A stretch of 64,000 nucleotides of DNA. Origin: Roridomyces roridus (taxonomy: Eukaryota > Basidiomycota > Agaricomycetes > Agaricales > Mycenaceae). The stretch spans positions 62,001-126,000 of the forward strand of contig JARKIF010000081.1 in NCBI GenBank assembly GCA_029378245.1, given 5' to 3'. The notes beneath the pieces are model-generated. The model did not search any database. It was not told the origin of the DNA and was given only the letters and a program-made list of their open reading frames with translations. This document shows positions 32,122-41,943 of this stretch, piece after piece; position 1 is the first letter of the stretch; each line of letters starts with the position of its first letter. Position numbers and translations under genes: made by a program.

Positions 32122-32414
32122 AATTTCGGACATAACCCTTGATATACGACAATCACCCTTGTATCAATACTTACTCGCATCTAGAAAATTAATACATTGG
32201 CCTATTATTGCAGATTCACTCTGCTGCAGCCGTATTACGTGAAGAAAAAGAAAATTGAGATTGCAGGATGAATGAAAGCGTTCGCGGCTTGAGTGAGCGA
32301 TCCCTTCCCGGCGTACTCTTCCCATCGGCTCCCTGAGGACGGTCAGCTCTCGTGTCGAGTACCTGTACCTCTACTGACCCTGATATCAGCGGCGGCTTCT
32401 TTGTACCCATTCCA

Positions 32415-32645
32415 CTGCAGTTTCACGGCGCGTCGAGAAAATTGAATTCGAAATCACCACGGTCACGTTGGCATCAAAGCACAAACACGGGGACTATATT
32501 TGTGGCGTTGACCAAGCGTTGACCCACAAACCTCTTTCTTCCCTACCACCATCTTCCCCTCTCAACTGCCCTTTTCCCACCTCCCTCGCCTTACCGAAGT
32601 CCATCAGACATCTCAACGACTCGGTGGGTTGGCTTCTAAGACCCT
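32415..32645 (+). repeat. HerA-like promoter segment, copy 1
   Basis: About 230 bp upstream of HerA-like copy C, closely matching 37,045-37,285. Shared landmarks: GGCATCAAAGCACAAACACG, TACCACCATCTTCCCCTCTC, CTCGCCTTACCGAAGTCC. A TATTTAAG element follows at 32,652-32,659, about 60 bp before the ATG. The 32,122-32,414 stretch between ORM and this segment shows nothing recognisable. Confidence 0.75.
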
Positions 32646-32717
32646 CCGGGCATATTTAAGCGCCATGTTGATTTGACTTTTCTTCGCCACCAACCACCAC
32701 TGAAACCTCAGCCACTC

Positions 32718-34910
32718 ATGGACAATTTCAACGACGAACTGGCTTTCCTTGCCACTGCGACCCCCGATGAAGAAGGAGGAGGCCTTCTACAACACCAACT
32801 TGTTACTTCCCCGCTCCTCACTTTCTCTGCCCTCAAGAATCGACCTCAAGATTTCCCTTCTCGTGGACTCGTCGGCATCAGCGCAGGAGACAGGTTGTAT
32901 TTCAATACTAATGCACCCAATAGCGCCATAGTCTGCGGTGTTCAGGTAGATTTCATTTCTGTTGTGATACTCGTTACTCACTTGTTCTGTAGGGCTCAGG
33001 GAAGAGCCACACCTTGTCCTGCCTTTTAGAGTGCGGACTGATACCAGACTCGCAGGTCGGTCAACTCCCAGATCCTTTAAGCGCCCTTGTGTATGGAAGT
33101 TACTTTTGCTTGTCAGTTAAAGTTGAGCTAACGACAAATAACGCAGGTTCCATTTTGATACCTCAGACCTTGGCCGACCCTGCGAGGCAACCTTCCTCTC
33201 TTTACCGGCAGGCCATCATATAGACCATGCCCTTCTGCCGCAAGTCACCGTGCTTTGTTCGTACGTATTAGCCCTTTGCGTGTACCAGCGGATGTACTGA
33301 CCTCGACACAGACCTAGCAACGTTGAGCGCCGCCGCCTCGCTTACTCCACTCTTCCGCATGTTCACGTCCAGCCGCTCCAACTTTCGGAAAAGGACCTTA
33401 CGGCAGACCGGATGTTGGCGATCATGGGCTGCAGCAACCTCGAGGTAAGTCATTCTTGTGGCGTCCTCACAACTCCACTGACGTTCCAGACTGCGCCGTT
33501 GTACTTGCATACAATTCTCCGAATCATTCGTGATATTGGAAGTAGCACATTCAGTTACCTAGGTCCGTACGAAAACAAGGTTATGGAGCAGTGCTGATTT
33601 GTTGTTACAGAATTCAAGCGCAGGATTGCCCTGGAACCTCTGGATGGAAAACAAAAGGCAATGCTCAAGCTTCGAACGGACTTGCTGGATTGTTTCATTC
33701 ACCCCGGCGCTCGGGAGATTCAAACATATTTCCGTGCGGGAGGACTGGTTCTCATCGATCTCACCGATCCATTTCTCGATGGTTTGTGGGTCCACCTCGA
33801 TCATCGGATGTCGCTGACCTGTCATAGGCCTCACGGCTTCTGTACTGTTCGACAGTGTCCTTGGCTCATTCATTGACTGGCAAACGACATGCGGCAAACT
33901 TGTTGGTGCGTTCTCAGCATCTTTCTCTTGGGTGTTTTCTTGACGGGTTCCCAGTGTTGGATGAAGCGCACAAGTACCTCGTCAACAGCGATTCAGATAG
34001 GTTGACGCGATCCCTGAGCGACGTTATCCGCCTGCAGCGCCATCTGGCCACCCGGGTCATAATCGCTACTCAAGAGCCCACCGTGATCCCTGCAACAATC
34101 CTCGACCTTGCGTTAGTCATCATTTGCCACCGATTCACCTCGCCCGCATGGTGTACACACCTGTCGAAACACGTGTCTACGGGCAGCCAGTCTGACTCTG
34201 CGCGTTGGTTCGAGGAGGTGATGTTCCTTGGAACTGGCCATGCCCTCGTGTTTTGTCCGTCTGCGTTGATGAGCACGGATGGGGAGCGGGGCGTGACTCT
34301 TTTGGGGAGGGAGTATTTGAAAGTTAGGGTTCGCCCTCGTTTGACGTTGGATGGAGGGGCATCGCAGTTGGCGGTGAGGTCTGGATCTGAGCCGCCCGTG
34401 ACGGTGTTTTCGACATTCGAGCCCCCTCCGACGCCCCCATCTCCTGCACCGTCGCCGGTGACAGCAGCGTTCTTGCTCACGGTGCCTTCATCCACCGACT
34501 CGAATGCGACTCCATCGTCTGCCTTCCCATCTCCCGACACAAGTGCGACTTTGACCGCAGACAACCCATTTGTTCCGCCAATGGCACCCCAAGCGACGAA
34601 TAACACGACCCGGTGCACAGTCCCCGCCCGCCTCAAACACGTTGTCGGCTGGCTGTCGCGCAACGGCGCTCTCGAGACACCCGTCAAGATGAGCGAAGCC
34701 CGGGCCGGGTTGTATTGGATTTTCAAGAAAGAGTATCTTGGGATGTCCAAGTCCGAGTCGTGGAAGACCATGTTGCAGGAGGCGGTCGATGGTGGGGTTG
34801 TTGAGGTGATCAATGCGGATGTTTCCAAGAAGGAGCTTCGCAAGTCGGGGCAGGAGCAGATGTTGAGGTTGATTGTGGGGTTGAATCGGATTGGGTATAC
34901 GCGGGGATGA
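32718..34910 (+). CDS. HerA/FtsK-like P-loop ATPase, copy C (616 aa, eight exons, intact)
   Basis: Exons: 32718-32945, 32993-33090, 33147-33260, 33312-33444, 33490-33562, 33611-33781, 33828-33905, 33955-34910; introns 45-56 nt and all junctions in frame. Walker A GVQGSGKSHT forms across intron 1 (residues 74-83); an inner conserved strand reads LVLIDLTDPFLDG; Walker B is VVLDEAHKYL, split by intron 7; the sensor segment is IIATQEPTVIPATILDL...ICHRFTSPAW. The Ser/Pro/Thr linker is shorter than in copy A and has no tandem repeats. The C-terminal domain is LKHVVGWLSRNG...SWKTMLQEAVDGGVVEVIN. The first six exons and introns are almost identical to copy B in inverted orientation 7 kb away. A soluble intracellular protein; partner unknown. 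Confidence 0.85.
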
Positions 34911-35944
34911 GAGTTGGGTTTGTTTTCTTGGTTTTGGGCTGCATACTTGGTACATTACAATGGTAATTACATTGGGTTTGAGCGCTACTTGAAGTCAGTC
35001 GACAGCGTCGGACCGGAGCGAATAAAGCTGTAGGGCCGGCAAGCGGCAGGGCCTGCTACCGAAAGCGGCAATGCGTGAACATCTAGCACGTTTTCTTGCA
35101 ATTTTCTCGGGCATAACAAGTTCCATCAGGACCTTCAAATAGTAATTCTTGTTCTCAGATTCAGGCTCAGGGAAAGAACGAAAACGACAGCATTAAATTG
35201 TGGATGAGGAAGGGCGGTGCGTATGTAGGATCTGTGGACATCCACATGACGTTACGATGATCGCTCGGTCGTGCGCCGCTTCGCGCTCCACTCCCTTGCT
35301 CCTGCCCACCAAGAAAGCGTTGAGTCAGAAAATGTGAGTTGAAAGCCGAAGAGAGAGGAGGACAGGAGGGCAATACATCATCATTCATCGTCGCTCGTCC
35401 GTGCGCCGCTACGCGCCGCACTCCCTCGCTCCCTGGAAGCTGGAGAGAGCTTGGAGAGAGCACTACAAGAGCTTGCAGGAGTGTTTGATCAATTTCATTG
35501 GTGCTTGACCAGGACCTGGCCTTCAAATATGGATGTGGCGCTATGTGGTGCTGGTTGGGACTCGGGAGTTGCTCCGGAGGCGAAAAGCAAGAGACTGAGC
35601 AAGGCACTCCCTTTGTCACTTTGACAGGCCTGGGATTTCTTTCGGCAAAGAACCCGACATCTGTGCATGGCATTTGCACAGATGTTGAAAAATCTATCGG
35701 ATATAACTGCTCCCGGCGGGTGAGGTCATGCATATTGCGTTGGTGGCGCGGCAAATCTCGGCTTCAATGAGCATTTGGCTGGATCCATCAGTGCTGACGC
35801 AAAAACCAATGACAAAAACGTGATGGCCCGCAAAAACCAAAAATTAGGGCGCCCTATAGAAACCTGTACCTAACGGTATCAGGAATCTTCCAACCGTCGA
35901 TCGGCGCGACTTGCGGCTTGACTGAAGACTCTTTGTGGGCCACA
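34911..35944. other. Intergenic DNA with a ~45-bp direct repeat
   Basis: No gene recognised. Two copies of a GTGCGCCGCTnCGCGC-CACTCCCT motif lie at about 35,265-35,305 and 35,388-35,428 in the same orientation, each followed by GCTCCTG or GCTCCCTGG. Open frames here (35,167-35,754 minus; 35,498-35,770 plus) lack splice or family support. Confidence 0.4.
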
Positions 35945-36390
35945 GGTCCATTGCACCTGGCTCGCAGTGTGATAGACCGGAATCCGGTCTGTCTATGAAA
36001 ACTGTTGATAGACAGACCGGTCGATTTCGTGTGATCGACAAGGGACGCGCGATCACTGATTAATTAACCCGTAAAAGGCTATTCGGCTGCGTCGGCTTGA
36101 CATGACACATGTAAACATTGCGTTCGGGCCATCCTTTCCGGGCTGCTAACAGCCGCAAGACCACTCAGAGCTGATAAGTACATGTTTTATTGATGCTCAG
36201 TACATCAATAATTGTGGAAATGAAGAGTGAACTCGCTGCCGCACTATTGATCACCATGCCGAATAGCCTTTTATGGTTAATTAAATCATTGATCGCGCGA
36301 CTCGATTCCATCAACCGAAATCGACCAGCCTGTCTGTGGACAGTATGACTTTCGACACAACAGGCTGGATTCGAGCCTAGCAGTGTGATC
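35945..36390. repeat. Foldback element with ~80-145-bp inverted arms
   Basis: The left arm (best at 36,003-36,086) and the right arm (36,256-36,340) are inverted copies: AAAAGGCTATTCGG on the left against CCGAATAGCCTTTTAT on the right, continuing through TTAATTAA, GATCGCGCG and CGAAATCGACC. Weaker matching extends outwards to about 35,945 and 36,390. The left arm contains its own perfect 13-bp hairpin: CCGGTCTGTCTAT (35,984-35,996) and ATAGACAGACCGG (36,008-36,020) with an 11-nt loop. No ORF is inside. It may be a foldback or MITE-like transposon; no clear target-site duplication was found. Confidence 0.6.
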
Positions 36391-36479
36391 ACGACCGGCA
36401 AGGATGTTCTAACTCTTGCGGCTGTTGTCGAACAAGGAGCTCCTTCGCGGTTTCACACGACTCTCCGCTGCACGACGAA

Positions 36480-36880
36480 TGCAGGCCGTCGACAACAACG
36501 ACGATGCTACTCACAGCATGTCAACGAAGACGAGCTGTCGTTTCTTCAGACTGCGACAACGCCTGAACAATACGAGGTCGGAGACCTTCTCATGCACCAA
36601 CTTGTCCCGTTTTTGTATAGTGCGTTGCTCACCTCTCAGGCCGAGTAACATTGAGCGCCGACGTCTGGCTTACTCTGCTCTTCCTCACGTTCGCGTCGAG
36701 CCGCTGCACCTCTCAGAAAGGGACCTGACAGCAGACCGGATGTTGGCGATCATGGGCTGCGAGAATCTCGATGTAAGCCCCACCGGCGTTTACTCCACGA
36801 TATCTACTAACTGGATCACAGAATCAGCCTTTATATTTGCATACAGTATTCCGAATCCCGTTGGCTCCCAGTCTAATACC
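36480..36880 (+). pseudogene. HerA-like ATPase relic, copy D
   Basis: The left part encodes NEDELSFLQTATTPEQYEVG...LLMHQLVPFL, a diverged exon 1 start. The sequence then jumps to exon 4-like RPSNIERRRLAYSALPHVRV...LTADRMLAIMGCENLD, and at about 36,828 to exon 5-like QPLYLHT. The exons carrying Walker A (exon 2) and exon 3 are absent, and nothing resembling exons 6-8 follows. It cannot encode an active ATPase. Confidence 0.7.
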
Positions 36881-37044
36881 CTTGGCATGGTGAGTTCTCG
36901 TGTCAGAGTACTGGCACGTTTCCTGACCTGTGACATCAGCCTCGTCTTCTCTGTGGATCACGCACTGGCAGGTTTAACGACTTGTGAATATTTTCTTTCC
37001 GGGTCATGGCTGGCTCGGTATTTAATGTCACTTCTGCACACACC

Positions 37045-37285
37045 CTGCCACTGCAGGTTTACGCCGCGTCGAGAAAAACTTGAATCATCTCGAAATCACC
37101 GCGGTCACGTTGGCATCAAAGCACAAACACGGGGACTATAAAAACACCTTTGTGGGCGTTGACCTACAACAAACCTCCTTCTCCCCTACCACCATCTTCC
37201 CCTCTCAACTGCCCTCCCTCTTCCCTCCTCCCTCGCCTTACCGAAGTCCCTCAGACATCTCAAAGACTAGGTCGGTTAGCTTCTA
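37045..37285 (+). repeat. HerA-like promoter segment, copy 2 (orphan)
   Basis: Duplicate of 32,415-32,645, here with GGGGACTATAAAAACACC giving a better TATA box. It is not followed by an ATPase start codon; instead the degenerate minisatellite begins. It probably belonged to a further, deleted ATPase copy. Confidence 0.7.
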
Positions 37286-37329
37286 CTTTCATATACTCTC
37301 GAACTCTCGAAGGGGGCACATCGACAACT

Positions 37330-37880
37330 CGGTCGACGTCGAAGGTGGTGTGGCCTCTGCCTACGATCGGCAATGTGATTCGGCCCCCGCCCCGGCTCGC
37401 CAGCAGCCCTGCCCGCGGACTCGGACGGTGCTTCGTCACCGTCCATGGTGTCCACTCGACCTCGTTATCATCATCGCTATCCTCACTCAGTGCCTCCTCG
37501 TTACTGACTCTCTTCCCGCAGGTCTCCTTCAAGTTCCTCTCAAACCCGCCCAACCCGTCGAACCCATCGCCTATGCACACCTGGTGGGTTAGCTTTTATC
37601 ATCATCATTCTCTTTTTGGGGGGGCGGAGAGAGTTCCGAGCGGGCATTCGCATGAGCCTTGTCCAGCGGGGTCGAGGACGGTGTGGCCTCTGCCCATGAG
37701 CATAGCCCCGACCTCAGTGTCGGGCGGGTGCGGCCTCTGCCTACGACGGGCAATGTACTCTGGCCCCCGCCTACGGCTACTACTATCCATCATGCAGGGA
37801 TCGGAAGCGGCCTCCTGCCTCTACAGGCAATGTGTTTTGACCCTCCGTCCCCGATGCCCAGAGACCCGGCCAGCGCTTTG
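37330..37880. repeat. Degenerate GC-rich minisatellite
   Basis: Three or more diverged units of roughly 50-110 bp carry GTGTGGCCTCTGCCTACGAT / GTGCGGCCTCTGCCTACGAC / GCGGCCTCCTGCCTCTACAG followed by GGCAATGT and CC-rich DNA. Frames are open by composition, but no protein family is apparent. Confidence 0.55.
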
Positions 37881-38015
37881 GGGGTTCCATCGCACCAGAC
37901 GCCTCGTGGTCTCCTCCGACTCTTCTCATGCTACTCTCACTCAGTAATGAATCATTGCTGACGCCCCACCAGCAGGTATTTGTTCGAGTCTGGTCCTTTG
38001 TGTAGAAAAAATTGT

Positions 38016-39587
38016 TTATTCATCCTGTATATGTGGTGCATGTAGGTAAAAGTGCTTGACTATACGAGGATGTTGCCACTCTGTGCAGTCTTCGTTATTA
38101 TCAGTGTTGTGACGACGGGAACGAGGATGCAAACTCACATCGAAGAGGCAGTTGTTCCGCCCTCTGCCAATGAAAACATCCATCCCTTGTATCTTGAGCC
38201 TTCGAAACGGGGCCATTTCAGCCTGACTGAGCATCGCATAGAAGGTCCCCATTGCAATAAGACGGAACTTCCGCAGCTGGGCTGCCCCAGGCAACGATCC
38301 TCGCTTGGCCAGAGCTCCAGCCGCCAGTCCGACTAAACCGCCCACGGAAGCCTCGGCTCGTCGACCCTGACAATGCAAGGAAAGTTCTTGTAGCCGCGGA
38401 AGGAAACTCGCGTCAGCACCGAGGGAGTTGAAGAACAGGGAAGCGAGAGATTTGTCTGGATACCATATCTCTAGCTCTGTGAGATGGGCGTGCAATGCTT
38501 GTGTGGTCAACGCCAGATCTGTAGGTCCCTGATCGTCGCCCGGATGAACGACGAGTCGTTTCAAAGGAGGCGAACTCCTCTCAAGAAACGAATGCAAGAT
38601 CTCGTGATCATAATGGTCCACATCGAGAAGTTGAAGACTCTCGAGATTCGGGAACGTAACAAACTCGAGGAGTTCTGCACTTTGTGCCAAGTACTCTGTG
38701 TCGGAAAGGGTGCGGAACAGGGTGAAGGATCGTATTCCCGGATGAGAGAACACTTGAGCTTCATCGCCCTCGAAACCGCCTTCGTCGAGGAACATCGAAA
38801 AGGCGCATTCGGTGAGATGTGGCATGAGAGACAGGGCCTCCATGCATTCAAAAATGTCGTACAATTGGCCAGTGAAACTACGGAGTTGCTGCCAGGGAAG
38901 GACGACGAGGCGACAGCGTATTTGGGACAAAAAGAGTCAATGGAGCCCTTGAACATCGTTGAACATCTCAACAGGGTCAGATGGGCATTCGTCAACCACT
39001 CGGTCGAATTGGAAGAGACGAAGGGTCAATTCGGTGAGGGCGGAAAAGTTGACGCGCTGGGGCAGAATTTCCCAGTCGTCCAGGTCGAACTCGAGTTCCA
39101 GTGATCGTATGGTGGGTGCATGTCGACAAAGCGTCTCGAAGAATAAATCAGAGTCGTCTATCTCTGTATATTTAATCGGACCCTTGACCGTCACAGAAAG
39201 AGGACACTGGCCCGCTCTCCCAAGCCAAGTGTCAACTATATCAGTGGCATGGTTTTCGCGACGGGGCACGTCGATACCCAGTCTTGACCAGAGCGCAGGC
39301 GTGGAAAGGGCGATTCGGCGCCACTGGCGACAAATTCGCAACAGGAGTAGCGGGGCCTCTGAGGTGGATATTCCATCAACGCCCGAGTGTACAACGGGGA
39401 GACAGTGAAGGAATATTTCAGAAGTAATTTCCAGCGGCAAGGTTAAGACGGGGTAGGTGAGTGCGTCCAATCGAAGCTGCAGAGGGTGCAACTGGGCGCG
39501 CATCTCTTGCAAACGTCTCTCCTGAGCAGAGATTTGTCGGGAAAGTCGTGCGACTTGGTATCGAAGGTCGGCATTTGTCGGAAGCAT
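38016..39587 (-). pseudogene. F-box-like protein, family II copy E, in-frame TGA
   Basis: Starts MLPTNADLRYQVARLSRQ at 39,587 (matching the starts of the other family II copies). It has an N-terminal coiled coil and an F-box (LPLEITSEIFLHCLP, LLRICRQWRRIALSTPALWS), then LRR-like sequence. An in-frame TGA at 38,939-38,937 interrupts the LRR region where the intact copy G has a Lys and copy F a Glu; the same frame then continues to 38,016 with good homology (VVLPWQQLRSFTG, SHPGIRSFTLFR, HLTELEIWYP). A 66-nt GT..CAG stretch (38,954-38,889) could be spliced to remove the stop, but relatives have no intron there and would lose conserved residues. The C-terminal ~40 residues differ from the relatives. 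Confidence 0.7.
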
Positions 39588-39699
39588 GTCGAGTCTGAAT
39601 CCTTGCAATTGGATTGTTCAACACGGACTGAAATGTTGTTTTAATGTCACCCACAATCTACAGAAGGCGTTGGCAGAGATTCAATGGGAGGCGGCGAGC

Positions 39700-39951
39700 A
39701 GAGAAAGAGAGAAAGAGCGAAAGAGCGAGATGCCGATCAGTGATCCATTTGATTTCTTCCGGCACGCCGATGTGCTACATACTACAAATCGACTCCAACA
39801 GGTTAGCCCCGCCTGGTGTAAACCTCCAAGGCAAAGCCTCCTCTTCAAAGAAAGTTTAGAAACTAAGCATTGCCCACTGGATGGCAGGCAAAGAGCGAAA
39901 GAACGAGATGATGGCCGATCAGCGAGTTACATTTGATTTCCTAAGGCACAT
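39700..39951 (+). repeat. Purine-rich direct repeats between F-box copies E and F
   Basis: Two copies of an AAAGAGCGAAAGA(G/A)CGAGATG...CCGATCAG motif followed by CATTTGATTTC lie at about 39,710-39,766 and 39,888-39,946. The rest of 39,588-40,103 shows no gene and must hold the promoter of copy E and the 3' end of copy F. Confidence 0.5.
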
Positions 39952-40103
39952 ATATGGCAAGACGGCACTCGGGTCGAATCCGACAAGGAATCGTGTCGCT
40001 ATTCACTTGTACATATCTGCATCCAAAAAAGTCGCTGGGAGTAATCAGATTCTGAGGCACCCATTTAGCACACATCGCAAGCAGGTGGTACGAAAGACTG
40101 ACC

Positions 40104-41558
40104 TCAAATCCGGTTAGCCTTCCCGTTGCTGGTGATATAAACCTCCATTCCTTGCTCCTTCAACTTCCTGAAAGGGAGAAGGTCCTCCTCTCTGTGAGAA
40201 CTAAAAACATTGCCCACTGCATCGACACGGAACACCCGCATCTGGGCTACCCTTTCCAAAGACATTCGCTCGGTCAAAGGACCAGCAGCCAACCGGAGCA
40301 AGTCATTCTGCGAGTCCTCGCCTTCCTTGAAGCGGCAATAGAATGAAAGTTTTTGGAGCCCCGGGACGAGGCTGTCGTCATGACCGAAAAAGTCAAAGAA
40401 GAGCGAGGTGAAGATTTGTTCTGGATACCAGATTTCCAACTCGGTAAGGTGAGGTTGTTCTGACAGCGGTGGCATGCCCACCGCCAGCTGCCTGAGTCCC
40501 TCATTGGAGTGTGGATGGACGACGAGTCGCTGGAGAGGGGGCGACCCACGCTCAACGAGCTGGTGTAGGTCATCTGCGTCGTAGTCTTCCACGTCCAAAA
40601 GCTCGAGGCTTTCGAGTTTCGGAAATGTAAGGAATTTGAGGATCTTGGCGTTGTGAGCCTCTCCGCCCGTGTCGATGGATTCAGAGTGAAACAACGTGAA
40701 GGAGCGCATCTCTGCATGAGAGATCACGTCGAAATCACCATCCTCGATCGAATCGTCTTCTTCGACCTCGATCGAAAAGGCAGATTCAGTTATATTCGGC
40801 ATGAGCTCCAGGGCAGTCAAGCACTGTGGTATGTCGTAGAAGTCACCGGTGAATTTCCGGAGCTGCCGCCACGGAAGTGCAACAAGGTGGGCAGGAATGT
40901 AGTGCAAGAGGACCTCTGAGAGCTGGGGAACCTCGTCAAACATCTCGATGGGATCGTCAGAGAATCCCTCGCGCCCATACTCCTCGCTGGCTCGCACACA
41001 CAGCTTGCGAAGAATGGGGAAATTCACGAGCTGCGTCATTTCATCCAATTCGTTATCAGTGATGTTGAGATCCAACCATTGGATAGCTGACGCGTGTCGA
41101 CGGAACGTTTTGGCAAATTTGGTGTTGACGAATTTCGATGCTGGCGCCGTGATCCTGAGGGAAAGCGGGCACCCACGGGCGCGTCCGAGCTACGTTTTGG
41201 TTATCTCGGAACCATGCGCTCTTCGGCTTGCACAAAGGAGGTTGATATCCAGCTCTCTCCACAGGGCAGGTGTGGACAGTGCAATACGGCGCCATTGGCC
41301 ACAGATTTGCGAGAGAAGTAGCGGGGCCTCGTCCGAGTTGAGCGCATCCATGCCCATCCGCTCGGTGGGAAAGCAGAGGCCAAAGATTTCGGACACGATT
41401 TCTGGCGGTAGGGATAGGACGGGGTAGGTGACTACGTCAAGTTGGTGTTGCAGGCGCGCCAGCTCTGCCTGCTTCTCTTTTAAACGCGTTTCTAGATTCG
41501 ATATATCGACAAGAACTTGTGCCACCTGGGTTCGAAGGGCAGCATTTGCAGGATGCAT
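40104..41558 (-). pseudogene. F-box-like protein, family II copy F, Trp codon changed to TAG
   Basis: Begins MHPANAALRTQVAQVLVDIS at 41,558. The F-box is LPPEIVSEIFGLCFP and LLSQICGQWRRIALSTPALWR. At 41,192-41,190 the frame has TAG exactly where copies E and G have TGG in the conserved TWL(G/N)RAG.CPLS motif; the frame then runs on without another stop to 40,104, with intact LRR elements. One nonsense change therefore separates this gene from a normal ~484-residue protein, implying recent loss, stop-codon readthrough, or a sequencing/RIP-like event (G to A). It diverges from the sedolisin gene at 41,944. Confidence 0.8.
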
Positions 41559-41943
41559 GATTTAGCACCCCGGACGCGACGCGGCGACAAAATCTGTAGG
41601 ATCGATTCGGTCAACGCCGTTGAATCTTGTAAGGTTTACACGCACAGAAGGCGCCGAGTAGAGAATGAATTCACGCGTCAAACGCGAAGTCCAATTTCTT
41701 GGGCACGGTCCAAGTAGTGGTGAGAGAGAGAGATCAGATCCGCCATCATCGTGCGCTCTCTCGACTCTCTCCGTGCTCTGACCGAGTCTCGCTGCCAACC
41801 CTCACATTGACAAGGTCAGTGCGGTCTGGCCCGCTGTGCTTCTCCAACCTTACTAAGTATTTCGTTCAGATGTTCACATCCTTGCTTCGCGCGGCGCGGT
41901 ACATATAAGATGCTGCTGAACAGCTGTGGAGCATTCCCACAAA
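41559..41943. promoter_or_regulatory. Divergent promoter, F-box copy F (-) / sedolisin 1 (+)
   Basis: 385 bp. For the peptidase, TATAAG at 41,904-41,909 lies about 35 bp before the ATG at 41,944; the corresponding position upstream of sedolisin 2 (about 55,633-55,640, minus strand) has TACATAAAGG. No clear TATA element is seen for the F-box side. Confidence 0.55.

Noticed and set aside
36360..36380. tRNA T-arm-like sequence (AGGCTGGATTCGAGCCT)
   Set aside because: No matching acceptor or D arm; it belongs to the foldback element's right arm.
38937..38939. Selenocysteine reading of the TGA in F-box copy E
   Set aside because: Fungi of this group are not known to use selenocysteine and no SECIS-like hairpin was sought or seen; relatives have Lys or Glu there.
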